Part shown: in pieces, positions 5,905 to 15,298 of the stretch | How positions within the stretch are numbered: the stretch's first letter is position 1 | Layout of the letters: the number at the start of each line of letters is the position of its first letter | Origin: Fodinibius salipaludis | GTDB lineage: Bacteria > Bacteroidota > Rhodothermia > Balneolales > Balneolaceae | Length of the DNA stretch: 56,617 nucleotides | Direction: 5' to 3' | NCBI RefSeq assembly: GCF_002287075.1 | Contig: NZ_NSKE01000014.1 | Location: 1-56,617 of the forward strand | The notes under the pieces: generated by a model | What the model saw: only the letters and a program-made list of their open reading frames with translations | Database searches by the model: none | What the model was told of the DNA's origin: nothing | Program-made: the position numbers and the translations under genes

Positions 5905-6345
5905 ATGAAGATAGTACTACAAAGGGTATCCGAAGCGAGTATTTTTGTGCAAAATGAGCGTATTGGTGCGATTGGTCACGGCCTAATGTTGCTGGTTGGT
6001 GTCCATGAAGAAGATACTGAGGAACAGATGGAATGGCTGGCCGAGAAAATATTGAAATTGCGTGTGTTTGATGATAAAGAAGGGAAAATGAATTTATCTG
6101 TTCAGGATGTAGAAGGAGAGATCCTGGTTGTGCCGCAGTTTACCCTGTATGGGGATTATGAGCAGGGAAATAGGCCCAGTTATTTCGAGGCTGCCGAACC
6201 GGATAAAGCAGAGAAATTATATGAGGATATGATTGCTTACATTAAAAAAAATTCGGATCTGGATATTGAAACCGGCCAGTTTGGCGCTTATATGGATGTG
6301 CAGCTCCATAACGATGGTCCGGTTACACTGGTCATGGAACGGTGA
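5905..6345 (+). CDS. dtd: D-aminoacyl-tRNA deacylase
   Basis: A 146-residue DTD enzyme that removes D-amino acids (and glycine from tRNA-Ala) from mischarged tRNAs. Seen: N-terminal MKIVLQRVSEASIFV, the catalytic-loop motif PQFTLYGD (family S/P-QFTL) and the C-terminal cis-proline motif NDGPVTLVME (family NxGPVT). The reading frame is open back to a GTG at 5788, but those 39 extra codons fall in the DnaA-box cluster and resemble nothing in the family, so the ATG at 5905 is the start. The gene is a few bases from the last exact DnaA box, so its promoter overlaps the origin and its transcription could be affected by DnaA. Confidence 0.95.
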   Translation: MKIVLQRVSEASIFVQNERIGAIGHGLMLLVGVHEEDTEEQMEWLAEKILKLRVFDDKEGKMNLSVQDVEGEILVVPQFTLYGDYEQGNRPSYFEAAEPDKAEKLYEDMIAYIKKNSDLDIETGQFGAYMDVQLHNDGPVTLVMER

Positions 6346-6355
6346 ATAGTCAAAG

Positions 6356-6449
6356 TGTCATCCTGAACCCCGATGTGTCGGGACAGGCTTTGTTTCAGGA
6401 TCTCTTCTTTAAAGTTATGTATAGATGCTGAAATAAATTCAGCATGACA
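6356..6449. repeat. REP-like dispersed palindromic repeat
   Basis: TGTCATCCTGAA at 6356-6367 faces TTCAGCATGACA at 6438-6449 (one mismatch). Between them lie a CCCGA/TCGGG hairpin and, at the right end, the perfect stem ATGCTGAA/TTCAGCAT with a 5-base loop (6425-6445). Elements starting GTCATCCTGAAC and containing TTTCAGGATCT are common intergenic repeats in Bacteroidota and Chlorobi genomes as I recall. It may also end dtd transcription. Confidence 0.6.
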
Positions 6450-6474
6450 TAAATATTTGGTTAGTTTAACTAAT

Positions 6475-7380
6475 ATGTCCGTAATATTTCTATTTATAGA
6501 CGGCGTTGGGTTGGGAAAAGCCAATGAAGCAAATCCTTTTACTCAATCAATCTACCGGGGCTTTTCTGCCATGGCCGGTGATCAAGAGTTTTCTGAAAAA
6601 GCAACCGAACTCTCAGAAACTAACCATCTATTTAAATTTATAGATGCTCGTCTCGGGGTAGAAGGATTGCCCCAAAGCGGAACTGGTCAGACGGCCTTGT
6701 TTACTGGAAAAAATGCGCCAAAAGAAATTGAAAAGCACTTTGGACCCTTTCCGCATTCGGGGATAAAACCTTTTTTGAAAGAACAGAGCCTGTTTATTAA
6801 AGCAAAGCAGCAGGGAATAAGCTGTAATTTTATAAATGCTTACCCAGATATTTATTTTCAGAAAGCGCGAAAACGGAATCGCTGGAGCTGTACAACACTT
6901 ATGACCAAAAGTGCTGATATTGCATTGAATACGACTCAGGAAGTTAAAAATGGCACGGCACTAACTTCTGAGTTAACACAACAGGCGTGGAGAGAGCAAC
7001 TGAATATTGATGTGCCTGAAATTTCTCCGGAGCAGGCTGCTGATCGGCTATTGGAACAATCAGAGAACTATGACCTGCTACTGCATGAATACTATTTAAC
7101 AGATAAAGCAGGGCATAGTCAAGAATTGAATAAAGCAGAAGGATTTTTAAATACTTATGATAGGTTTTTGTGGCATTTAATCCGCAATAAGTCATCCAAT
7201 ACAACAATTGTGTTAAGCAGTGATCACGGTAATGTTGAAGACCTGTCTACAAAAACACACACTTTTAATAAAGTACCGCTTTTTGTGTATGGGCCTGGGG
7301 CAAATTATTTTTTTGCTTCAGATAGTATTATGGATGTAACACCCGGGATTTTAGAAGTTTTTTTTAAAAAAACTAATTAA
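6475..7380 (+). CDS. Alkaline-phosphatase-superfamily metalloenzyme (phosphoglycerate mutase/phosphopentomutase-like)
   Basis: A 301-residue protein of the metalloenzyme/AlkP superfamily. It begins VIFLFIDGVGLG, the first metal-binding Asp motif. QSGTGQTALFTGKNAP is the nucleophile segment, where the Thr or Ser in GTGQTALFTG is the expected phosphorylated residue. HEYYLTDKAGH and VLSSDHGNVEDLSTKTHT supply further metal ligands, matching independent phosphoglycerate mutase and phosphopentomutase. It is shorter than iPGM (about 510 residues) and lacks its transferase insertion, so the substrate is unknown. The start is ATG 6475; a TTG six codons upstream is less convincing. It stands alone between dtd and the convergent adk. 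Confidence 0.78.
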   Translation: MSVIFLFIDGVGLGKANEANPFTQSIYRGFSAMAGDQEFSEKATELSETNHLFKFIDARLGVEGLPQSGTGQTALFTGKNAPKEIEKHFGPFPHSGIKPFLKEQSLFIKAKQQGISCNFINAYPDIYFQKARKRNRWSCTTLMTKSADIALNTTQEVKNGTALTSELTQQAWREQLNIDVPEISPEQAADRLLEQSENYDLLLHEYYLTDKAGHSQELNKAEGFLNTYDRFLWHLIRNKSSNTTIVLSSDHGNVEDLSTKTHTFNKVPLFVYGPGANYFFASDSIMDVTPGILEVFFKKTN

Positions 7381-7495
7381 TTAGTTAATGATAAAATCCT
7401 ATTTATATTTGTGTTATACTATTCAGTATGGCTGAAAGAAGTTTAAGTAAAGAGGAAAAGATTGGAGTATAGTAGCTTTCCCGGAGGTAATTGGA

Positions 7496-7530
7496 AAAAT
7501 CCCCTTTTAATATTTTTAAAAGGGGATTTT
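7496..7530. terminator. Bidirectional rho-independent terminator between two convergent genes
   Basis: A perfect 15-bp stem, AAAATCCCCTTTTAA (7496-7510) and TTAAAAGGGGATTTT (7516-7530), with a 5-base loop. On the minus strand it follows adk and is trailed by TTTTTCC; on the plus strand it follows the metalloenzyme gene at some distance. It serves both directions. Confidence 0.9.
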
Positions 7531-7556
7531 AAAATGTACTTAAATGGTATGAAGTA

Positions 7557-8117
7557 TTACTTGCTGTTTAGCGTTTCTTTAATTATTTCGAATATTTCTT
7601 CAATAGAGCCGACACCGTCAATGGTTTCAACCGCATCCTGTTTTTTGTAGTGATTAAGTACGGGCGCTGTTTCCTCTCTATAAACGGCCAAGCGATTTTT
7701 AATTTTTTCGGGAGAGTCATCCGAGCGGCCTTCACCCCGGCTTAAAATCCGATCAATCAACTCTTCTTCTGGAACTACCAGCTGTAGAAAGGCGTCCAGA
7801 GTTTTGCCTTTTTTATCCAAAATAGCATCATAGGCTTCGGCTTGGGGAACAGTGCGTGGAAACCCATCCAAAATATAACCGTCACTATATTTGTCGTCTT
7901 TGAGCTCCTCTTCAACCAGGCCCACCACTTTTTCGTCGGGGACCAAATCACCGGCATCCAGAATAGCTTTTACTTCTTTGCCAAGGGACGTTTCATTTTT
8001 AATAGCAGATCTAAAAATTTCACCGGTAGAGAGATGGGGAATATCGTATTCTTCACTGATGAGATTAGCCTGTGTTCCTTTGCCGGCACCGGGTGGTCCG
8101 AAAATGATGATGCGCAT
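7557..8117 (-). CDS. adk: Adenylate kinase
   Basis: A 186-residue nucleoside monophosphate kinase that interconverts ATP + AMP and 2 ADP. The P-loop GPPGAGKGT sits at residues 7-15, followed by HLSTGEIFRSAI (AMP binding), GDLVPDEKV, DGYILDGFPRT and the LID-side arginines in RGEGRSDDSPEKIKNRLAVY. The LID is the short form without the zinc-binding insertion, like cytosolic and many Bacteroidota enzymes. It is transcribed alone, toward the strong terminator at 7496-7530, and shares a 160-base upstream region with the divergent PhoD-like gene. Confidence 0.97.
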   Translation of the reverse strand: MRIIIFGPPGAGKGTQANLISEEYDIPHLSTGEIFRSAIKNETSLGKEVKAILDAGDLVPDEKVVGLVEEELKDDKYSDGYILDGFPRTVPQAEAYDAILDKKGKTLDAFLQLVVPEEELIDRILSRGEGRSDDSPEKIKNRLAVYREETAPVLNHYKKQDAVETIDGVGSIEEIFEIIKETLNSK

Positions 8118-8277
8118 AATATGTGGTTAGGTTAAGTACTCTAAATTAAGTGATGGTGAAAATACCGTAATCAACAAGTATATTCAACGAAAACCGACCT
8201 AAAATAAACCTTTATTTTTGTATTGATAAAATAGGATATTGGAAAATCAACTTGATTCATAATTAACTACCAAACTC

Positions 8278-9642
8278 ATGAGCATTTATACCTTACGGCG
8301 ATATCTTACACTGTTGATCTTTTTCTTGATCGCCGGATTTGTACAGGCGCAGGAAAACGAATCATTGTTGGAAGCAGGCCCTATGTTGGGTTATGTGGAA
8401 ATGCAAGAGGCTAACCTGTGGATACAAACCACGAAACCGGTCTCTTTTGAATTGACTTATTGGAAAAAAGGAGAGGAGGATGCTCCCAAACATGTTTTTA
8501 GGAGTTCAACTTTAGCGCTGGAATCGAATACTGCACAAGTTAAACTGACGGACCTGGATTATGGGACGACGTATCAGTATGAGCTTACGATAGATGGACA
8601 AAAAGTAAACTTGCCGTATGATATGAAGTTTACAACCCAGCAGCTTTGGGAGTGGCGCAAACCGGCACCTGATTTTTCGGTAGCGATGGGATCGTGCCTC
8701 TATATTAATGATTCCGAATTTGATCGACCGGGTACGCCCTATGGAAAGAGTACTGAAATTCTAAAACACATCAATAATCAGCATCCGGATATGATGCTGT
8801 GGCTGGGAGATAATGTCTATTACCGCGAACCCGATTTCTATTCCAAGAAAAGATTGGACTATCGTTTTAAGGATGCGCGCAATACACCGGAAATGCAGCC
8901 GCTTCTGGCCAATGCTATCAATATAGCTACGTGGGATGATCATGATTACGGTCCCAATAATTCGGATCGTTCGTATCGTTTGCGCGAAGAAACGCTGGAT
9001 ATTTTTAAACGATACTGGGCGAACCCAGGATACGGAACCAGTGAAACTGATGGGGTTTTTACCAAATATAAATACAGCGATGTGGAGTTTTTTCTGATGG
9101 ATAATCGCTATCATCGGGCGCCCAATAATTTTAAAAAAGAAGGCAAAGCATTCTTCGGGGAAGCGCAGCTACAGTGGCTAAAGGATAGCCTGGTGGGAAG
9201 CAATGCTACGTTTAAAATTGTTGTCGTAGGCAATCAGGCAACTAATAAAATGAATACCCATGAATCGTTTACAGCGTATCCGCATGAGCAAGAGGAGCTT
9301 ATGGAGTTTTTAGATGAGCATGATATTCCGGGTGTGCTGTTTTTGTCGGGCGATAGACATTTTACGGAACTGCTTAAGACCGATCGGGAAGACAATTATC
9401 CTATTTATGAATTTACGTCATCGCCGCTAAGTAGCGGGACGTATGGAAACTTGCAAGAATCCGAAGAATATGATAATCCCCAGCGGGTGGACGGAACGTT
9501 GGTTTATGACGATCAGAACTTTGGGATGATGTATATTAAAGGGGATGAAGATAATCGTCGGTTGGTTTTGGAGACTTATGGATCAGATGGAGAAAAGCTG
9601 TGGGATTATACTATCACAGAAAACGATCTAAAAAATAAATAA
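8278..9642 (+). CDS. Secreted PhoD-like alkaline phosphatase/phosphodiesterase
   Basis: A 454-residue exported protein. A signal peptide covers residues 1-25 (TLLIFFLIAGFVQAQ). A fibronectin-like N-terminal domain (about 30-125) is followed by the PhoD metallophosphatase core: GSC at 138-140, WLGDNVYY with Asp178, ATWDDHDYGPNN at about 217-228 and LSGDRHF at 356-362. These residues bind Fe/Ca and activate water in PhoD enzymes, which hydrolyse phosphomonoesters and diesters in the periplasm or outside the cell. It has no twin-arginine motif, unlike B. subtilis PhoD, so Sec export is implied. It is a single gene divergent from adk. Together with the phosphoesterases at 48-56 kb it points to organophosphate use. 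Confidence 0.88.
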   Translation: MSIYTLRRYLTLLIFFLIAGFVQAQENESLLEAGPMLGYVEMQEANLWIQTTKPVSFELTYWKKGEEDAPKHVFRSSTLALESNTAQVKLTDLDYGTTYQYELTIDGQKVNLPYDMKFTTQQLWEWRKPAPDFSVAMGSCLYINDSEFDRPGTPYGKSTEILKHINNQHPDMMLWLGDNVYYREPDFYSKKRLDYRFKDARNTPEMQPLLANAINIATWDDHDYGPNNSDRSYRLREETLDIFKRYWANPGYGTSETDGVFTKYKYSDVEFFLMDNRYHRAPNNFKKEGKAFFGEAQLQWLKDSLVGSNATFKIVVVGNQATNKMNTHESFTAYPHEQEELMEFLDEHDIPGVLFLSGDRHFTELLKTDREDNYPIYEFTSSPLSSGTYGNLQESEEYDNPQRVDGTLVYDDQNFGMMYIKGDEDNRRLVLETYGSDGEKLWDYTITENDLKNK

Positions 9643-9750
9643 TAGCTGTTAAGCTGAACTTTGATTCATTTTCACCATATATTGCAATAAGGTAGTTGTT
9701 TAATAGAGACAACCTCCCTATTTATATATTTATCAATCAAACTATTGGCT

Positions 9751-10671
9751 ATGAGTTGGGAAGAGTTTTTTAGTTATATCCGGGAAGTTTTAAACTTTCA
9801 GCTATTTGCAATTAGTGATGTCCCGGTTACAACGGCTTCTATCCTGCTATTTTTTCTGCTTCTTACTTTCTTTATTGTTGTAGGGATCTTTGCTCGTCGA
9901 GCGATAAATCGTAAAATATTTAGGCGTTTTCATATTGATGAGGGGACGAGTTATACGCTTTCTCGTATCACCCAATATATTATCATCACCATTGGGGTGT
10001 TGATCTCTTTTAATTTTGTTGGGATCAACCTTAGTAGCCTTACCGTTATATTTGGACTTCTTTCGGTCGGTATTGGTTTTGGGCTGCAGAATGTGACCTC
10101 AAATTTTATTTCAGGACTTATTATCCTATTTGAACGACCCATTAGCGTGGGCGACCGCGTAGTTGTGAATGAAATTGAAGGCGATGTTATTGAGATCAAT
10201 ATACGATCTACGATGGTACGGACGGTAAATAACATTTCTATTGTGGTGCCTAATTCGGAGTTTGTATCTAAAGATGTAATAAATTATTCACACGGAGATC
10301 CTACGTATCGGTTGGATGTAGATGTAGGAGTTTCGTACGACTCAGATTTGGATACCGTTCTAAAAGCACTTAATGAAGTGGCTGCCAATAATAGCAACGT
10401 GATGAGAAATCCTGAACCCGAAGTACACCTTATAGAGTTTGGTGATTCCTCTTGGAATATGCAGCTGCGCTCTTGGATTCCCAATGTTAAAGACTATCCC
10501 AAAATTCGTAATGAGCTCAACCAGGCGATCGTACGGACCTTCCGAAAATATAATATCGTGATTCCATTTCCGCAGCGGGACTTGCACATGCGCAGTTCAG
10601 TTAAATTGCCTATTGATAGTGGAGAGAAAAATAAAAAAGGCAGCACCACGAGTTCTCGTGATGCTACCTGA
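9751..10671 (+). CDS. Small-conductance mechanosensitive channel (MscS family)
   Basis: A 306-residue inner-membrane channel. Hydrophobic helices lie at about 27-47, 68-88 and 92-115; the last carries the glycine-rich pore helix (LLSVGIGFGLQNVTSNFISGLIILFERP). The MscS beta domain follows (SVGDRVVVNEIEGDVIEINIRSTMVRT, then NISIVVPNSEFVSKDVINYSHGD), then the C-terminal alpha-beta domain to about 285. It opens at high membrane tension and releases solutes during osmotic down-shock, which suits a marine or halophilic host. The start is ATG 9751; a TTG two codons upstream is possible. The last codons contain the terminator of the convergent BNR gene. Confidence 0.93.
   Translation: MSWEEFFSYIREVLNFQLFAISDVPVTTASILLFFLLLTFFIVVGIFARRAINRKIFRRFHIDEGTSYTLSRITQYIIITIGVLISFNFVGINLSSLTVIFGLLSVGIGFGLQNVTSNFISGLIILFERPISVGDRVVVNEIEGDVIEINIRSTMVRTVNNISIVVPNSEFVSKDVINYSHGDPTYRLDVDVGVSYDSDLDTVLKALNEVAANNSNVMRNPEPEVHLIEFGDSSWNMQLRSWIPNVKDYPKIRNELNQAIVRTFRKYNIVIPFPQRDLHMRSSVKLPIDSGEKNKKGSTTSSRDAT
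10631..10668 (-). terminator. Terminator of the BNR gene, inside the mscS coding sequence
   Basis: Read on the minus strand, GGTAGCATCACGAG, two bases, then CTCGTGGTGCTGCC form a 14-bp stem with two G-U pairs, followed by TTTTTTATTTTT. This is a textbook rho-independent terminator 30 bases past the stop of the 10697-13912 gene. On the plus strand the same bases encode the tail of MscS, where the pairs become A-C mismatches and there is no T-run, so it works in one direction only. Confidence 0.85.
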
Positions 10672-10696
10672 AAATGACCAAAGAGTTTTACTGTGA

Positions 10697-13600
10697 TTAG
10701 TTTTCGATGGGAATAGCTTCTTTATCCATTTCCTCAATTAAGCTCGACGCATCGCCCTCTAAAATAGGCTCTATGCGTTCAAACTGAGCATCTACTTGTG
10801 CTGCGAGATCCTCATAAACTTCATATTGCTGTTCCGTTGGACGTCCGTCGCCTGTTGCAACGGTATTGGCCAGCGAAGCCAGTTTGTTGTTCAGCTTAAT
10901 GGGATAATTCAGCACATCCTGGAACGACTCAGCTTTAGTCTGCATTAATTCTCCTTCCACATCCGAAAGCGTTGTTAGCATGGCATCAACACGTTCTTGA
11001 ACGTCTTCATTACCGGCGTAGTCGGACTTTATACCATCCAACTCTTCACGTATTTCTCGAATGCGGTTGATAGTTTTATGGGTAGTATCCAGTTTGCTAA
11101 TGATTGTTTGATGTAGCTCAAATTGCTCCTCAAAATCATCTTGTGTGACATCAATGCGTGGGTCTTTGGTGATTTCAAAGCTTTGGCTCATGATCGTTTG
11201 ATCATCAACAATTAAGCGCACTTCGTATGTGCCGGGTACGGCTGAAGGACCATCCGTAGAACCGGACCATAAAATTTGTTGCCCATCGAGATCGGTTGCT
11301 CCGGGATATTCCATATTCCAAACAAAGGTATTTTGTCCCTGCTTGGTGGTTAGTACATCGGAGGGAACCTCATGTTCTTTTTCATGAAATTCTTCCGACT
11401 CTTTTACTTCTTCACCATCTAAATCTTCTTGGTTGGAGAAGGTGCGAATAACATCGCCATCTGATTCGGCAAACTGCAGCTGTACTTCTTGGTCGGAAAT
11501 TTCACTGTTAAGATTGTAGTGTACCACTACTCCGTCTTTTGGATTTTCGCCCAGTGTTTGTCCGGGGTCCGGTTCGGTGTGGCTTCCAAACAGATAGGTT
11601 GTTTCCGGCTGATAGAGGTAGTAGTCGGATTGAGTGATTTCGTCACCAAGCTGATGGAGTATGGATAAATCATCCAGTACCCAAAATGAACGACCCTGTG
11701 TGGCCACTACCAAATCTTTGTCACGCTCATGCACCGCTAAATCGGTAATAGGTACAGCGGGCAAGTTAAGTTGAAGCGGTTGCCAGAGTTCCCCGTCATT
11801 AAAGGAAACGTACACACCCGTTTCCGTCCCCGCATAAAGGAGACCTTCTTTAATAGGATCTTCACGAATCACGCGCGTAAAATCTTTGCTGGGAATACCA
11901 GTTGTAATTTTAGTCCAGCTTTGGCCGTAGTCATCCGTTTTATAAAGCATCGGCTGAAAGTCGTCGAACTTATAACGCGTAGCCGCAAGGTAGGCCGTTC
12001 CGGCATCGTGGGGCGATGGATCGATGATGCTGGCCATCGCTTCGGGCATACCTTCAGGCGTAACTTCAGTCCAGTTGTCGCCATTATCGCGACTAATATG
12101 AATGAGTCCGTCATCAGCGCCGGTCCACAGAACGCCGGGCTCTACCGGTGATTCCGCGAAGGTAAAGATGGTGTTATAATACTCAACGCTGGTATCATCC
12201 TTGGTAATGGGTCCGCCCGATTCACCCTGCTTGGACTTATCGTTGCGCGTTAAATCTTCGCTGATGGTATCCCAGCTCATTCCCTCATTATCCGATCGGT
12301 GAACAAACTGTGATGTCGCATATAAGATGTCGGGATCATGAGGTGAAATGTAGATAGGAAAGGTCCACTGGAAGCGATATTTTAGATCCTTGGCACCCGC
12401 GCCCATGGGGTTATCGGGCCACACATCAATACGGTCGCTCTGATCGGTAAAGTCATTAAATTTATTAAAATATCCTCCGTAACTACCGCCGTAGGTTACA
12501 TTGGGATTTTCGGGATCGGGTGCAATATAACCGCTTTCTCCACCGGCCACAGGATGCCAGTCGCGCGTTTCAATGCCATAGTCGGCTGTTCGGCTTTTAA
12601 TACCTACGGTACTATTATCCTGTTGGGCTCCATAAATTCGATAGGGGAATTCATTATCGGTAATAACTTGGTAAAACTGTGCCGTAGCATACTTGCGGTA
12701 CGAGGACCAGCTTTGACCATCATTATAGGAAACCTGCCCGCCCCCGTCATCGGCAACGACCATTCGGTCTCCGTTATTTGGATCGATCCACAGGTCGTGG
12801 TGATCACCGTGTGGGGTATTAATGCTTTCAAAAGATTCGCCACCGTCGGTAGATTTATAAAATCCAACATTCAGTACATACACTTCATCTTCGTCCTCGG
12901 TATCGGCAACAATGTGTGTATAGTACCAGGCACGTTGACGTAGATTTCGTTCACTGTTTACACGGTTCCAGGTTTCACCACTGTCATCAGAGCGAAAGAC
13001 TCCACCATTATCGCTTTCAATAATCGTCCAGACACGATCAGGATTAACGGGAGAAATGGCTACGCCAATCTTGCCCATAAGCCCTTTGGGCATACCCGGA
13101 CGTTCGGAAATATTATTCCATGTTTCACCGCCGTCGGTGCTTTTATATAGGCCACTGCCTTCGCCACCGCTCGACATCTCCCACGGATTGCGATAGGCTT
13201 CCCAAAGAGAAGCGTATAATATATTGGGATTGGTGGGATCAACTTCGACATCCACAGCACCTGTAAATTGATTGTGATACAGTACTTTTTCCCAATTTTC
13301 ACCGCCATCGGTAGTTTTATAGACGCCGCGTTCTTCATTACCTTCTGTGCCAAATGCGTGTCCCATTACCGCTACCCAGACAATATCTTCGTCTTTGGGA
13401 TGTACGGCAATTTCACCGATAAAATGTGATTCTGGCAGACCAATATGATCCCACGTTTTTCCGCCATTAGTGGTCTTGTACATACCGTCACCGGCCGCCA
13501 TATTTCCACGAATACAGGTTTCTCCCATGCCCGCGTAAATAACATTGCTGTTGGAGGGCGCCGCTGTTAGTGCCCCTACGGATCCCGTTTTAAAATCACC

Positions 13601-13912
13601 GTCTGATACGTTTATCCAGTTTTTCCCGCCATCGGTCGTCTTATACACACCACCGCCGGTAAATCCGGTGTAATAGGTATCCAGTTGATCAGGATGACCG
13701 GTAACGGCCACCGAACGGCCTCCTCTAAAAGGGCCAATATTTCGATATTCTAAATTTTGCAGATAGGGTTCCTCAAATGAAACTTCATTAACGCCCTCGG
13801 CCTGAGCTGTTCCACCAAAGCGTTGCGCCTCGGCAGAGAAAGAAAACCCCATAAAAAGCAGAGCAACAATAGTTGCCATAGCCCATTTATATTTTTTATT
13901 GCGTCTTAACAT
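10697..13912 (-). CDS. Large secreted BNR/sortilin-like beta-propeller protein
   Basis: A 1071-residue exported protein. The signal peptide is about residues 1-29 (MATIVALLFMGFSFSAEAQ). Many Asp-box/BNR repeats follow: KTTDGGKNW, KTTNGGKTW, KTTDGGENW, KSTDGGETW, RSDDSGETW, KSTDGGESF, KTDDYGQSW and others to about residue 720, which indicates one or two large beta-propellers of the VPS10/sortilin or xyloglucanase type. A beta-sandwich-like region (about 760-940) and a helical, charged C-terminus (940-1071) complete it. Proteins of this architecture are annotated as glycosyl hydrolase BNR-repeat proteins and are abundant in Balneolota and Rhodothermota; enzymatic activity is unproven. It is monocistronic, with its own terminator nested in mscS. 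Confidence 0.85.
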   Translation of the reverse strand: MLRRNKKYKWAMATIVALLFMGFSFSAEAQRFGGTAQAEGVNEVSFEEPYLQNLEYRNIGPFRGGRSVAVTGHPDQLDTYYTGFTGGGVYKTTDGGKNWINVSDGDFKTGSVGALTAAPSNSNVIYAGMGETCIRGNMAAGDGMYKTTNGGKTWDHIGLPESHFIGEIAVHPKDEDIVWVAVMGHAFGTEGNEERGVYKTTDGGENWEKVLYHNQFTGAVDVEVDPTNPNILYASLWEAYRNPWEMSSGGEGSGLYKSTDGGETWNNISERPGMPKGLMGKIGVAISPVNPDRVWTIIESDNGGVFRSDDSGETWNRVNSERNLRQRAWYYTHIVADTEDEDEVYVLNVGFYKSTDGGESFESINTPHGDHHDLWIDPNNGDRMVVADDGGGQVSYNDGQSWSSYRKYATAQFYQVITDNEFPYRIYGAQQDNSTVGIKSRTADYGIETRDWHPVAGGESGYIAPDPENPNVTYGGSYGGYFNKFNDFTDQSDRIDVWPDNPMGAGAKDLKYRFQWTFPIYISPHDPDILYATSQFVHRSDNEGMSWDTISEDLTRNDKSKQGESGGPITKDDTSVEYYNTIFTFAESPVEPGVLWTGADDGLIHISRDNGDNWTEVTPEGMPEAMASIIDPSPHDAGTAYLAATRYKFDDFQPMLYKTDDYGQSWTKITTGIPSKDFTRVIREDPIKEGLLYAGTETGVYVSFNDGELWQPLQLNLPAVPITDLAVHERDKDLVVATQGRSFWVLDDLSILHQLGDEITQSDYYLYQPETTYLFGSHTEPDPGQTLGENPKDGVVVHYNLNSEISDQEVQLQFAESDGDVIRTFSNQEDLDGEEVKESEEFHEKEHEVPSDVLTTKQGQNTFVWNMEYPGATDLDGQQILWSGSTDGPSAVPGTYEVRLIVDDQTIMSQSFEITKDPRIDVTQDDFEEQFELHQTIISKLDTTHKTINRIREIREELDGIKSDYAGNEDVQERVDAMLTTLSDVEGELMQTKAESFQDVLNYPIKLNNKLASLANTVATGDGRPTEQQYEVYEDLAAQVDAQFERIEPILEGDASSLIEEMDKEAIPIEN

Positions 13913-14070
13913 ATATCCCTGGTTTGTGTTGAAATTAGTTGATCCAATCGTAGAAAAAGCAATGTATAAAAAATGCGAGTGTCGTTAGGTAAAAAAATGT
14001 GAATCGAAGGCAGATACTGTTTTTATTGTTAGGTGTAATCCTTCTTTTTTTATGATTATTTTCAGGGCTT

Positions 14071-15297
14071 ATGAAAACAACCGGATTTATAGCCAGACGA
14101 TATTTATTTTCGCGTAAGCACATCTCGCTTATTTCCACGCTTACTATTATCAGTATTATTGGGGTAACTATTGGAACGGCGCTGCTCATTGTTGTTCTTT
14201 CGGTGTTCAACGGTTTTTTTGATGTAATTCAAGGACTTCTCCTTCAGAATGATCCCGATCTACGAATAGAGTCCACTGCTTCTAATTCTTTTCTTTTTAC
14301 AGGTGATATGGAGAAAAAGCTGTCTGATATTCCAGAAGTCCAAGCTATGGCTTCATATGCAGAAGGGAAGGCGCTGCTGGCATTCAAGCATAGTGATGAT
14401 AAAGTGGTACAGGTACAAGGAATAGATCCCGATGAATATTTTGAAGTAAATGATTTTAATGAAAACCTTAATGAAGGGATGCTTGATTTATCTGTTCGAA
14501 ATCAAAGGCCGGGGATGTTGATTAACCGGCAGCTCATGAATGAGTTAAACCTGAGCATTGATGATGAAGTAGTTTTGCTAAGTGCTGCCGGGATGCGCAA
14601 ATCGCTTACCCAATTTTCACTTCCACGTAGTTTCCGATTTCAAGTTCGAGGTAGTTATTCACAGGTTCAAATTACGGAAGGGGCCGGGGTTTTTATTGAT
14701 AAAGAAGCAGCACAGCGCCTTTTTGAAATGCGGAATGCCGTTTCGGGTATTGATTTACGGATAACAAATACTGATGAGGCAGAATCCGTAAAAGAGAAAA
14801 TACAGGCTTCACTGGGATCAGAGTTTGAGATATCTACATGGTATGATTTACAGAAGCCGCTCTACGATGTGATGTATCTTGAAAAATGGAGCTCCTATAT
14901 CATTTTAATGATTATCGTGCTGGTAGCCGTACTTAATATTATTGGGTCGCTGACGATGATTGTCATCCAGAAAAACCGAGATATTGGGATATTACTGACA
15001 ATGGGTTTTACCCCCTCGGATATCAAAAATATATTTGTCCGGCAGGGATTTTATATCGGAATTATAGGTTGTGTTATTGGCGGGGGAATAGGGTTGTTGC
15101 TCAGCTGGATGCAGCAGCAATACGGCCTCATAAAACTTTCATCGGCTTTTATTATTGATGCTTATCCGGTAAGTATTAGTTATCTGGATGTCAGTATTGT
15201 GCTGGCGGGAAGCTTAGCGCTTTGTCTGCTGGCCAGTTGGTATCCCGCAAAAAGAGCTGCGCAGGTAGATCCGGCCGATGCTATCCGGTTTGACTGA
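14071..15297 (+). CDS. LolC/LolE-type ABC transporter permease
   Basis: A 408-residue FtsX/MacB-superfamily permease. The N-terminus FIARRYLFSRKHISLISTLTIISIIGVTIGTALLIVVLSVFNGF is characteristic of LolC/E. One TM helix at about 22-47 is followed by a large periplasmic MacB_PCD domain (about 50-260) and three C-terminal TM helices (about 275-297, 320-345, 368-390) with the FtsX core. LolCDE lifts outer-membrane lipoproteins from the inner membrane. Only one permease gene is present and no lolD ATPase is adjacent, so the complex may be a homodimer as in other Bacteroidota, with the ATPase encoded elsewhere. It is divergent from the BNR gene. Confidence 0.87.
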   Translation: MKTTGFIARRYLFSRKHISLISTLTIISIIGVTIGTALLIVVLSVFNGFFDVIQGLLLQNDPDLRIESTASNSFLFTGDMEKKLSDIPEVQAMASYAEGKALLAFKHSDDKVVQVQGIDPDEYFEVNDFNENLNEGMLDLSVRNQRPGMLINRQLMNELNLSIDDEVVLLSAAGMRKSLTQFSLPRSFRFQVRGSYSQVQITEGAGVFIDKEAAQRLFEMRNAVSGIDLRITNTDEAESVKEKIQASLGSEFEISTWYDLQKPLYDVMYLEKWSSYIILMIIVLVAVLNIIGSLTMIVIQKNRDIGILLTMGFTPSDIKNIFVRQGFYIGIIGCVIGGGIGLLLSWMQQQYGLIKLSSAFIIDAYPVSISYLDVSIVLAGSLALCLLASWYPAKRAAQVDPADAIRFD

Positions 15298-15298
15298 T

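Noticed and set aside
7428-7472. Fourteen-codon ORF starting MAERSLSKEEKIGV
   Set aside because: Too short to support, with no clear ribosome-binding site and no repeat of it elsewhere in the window.
12554-12943. 129-codon plus-strand frame
   Set aside because: Antisense to the BNR protein, which has clear repeats throughout.
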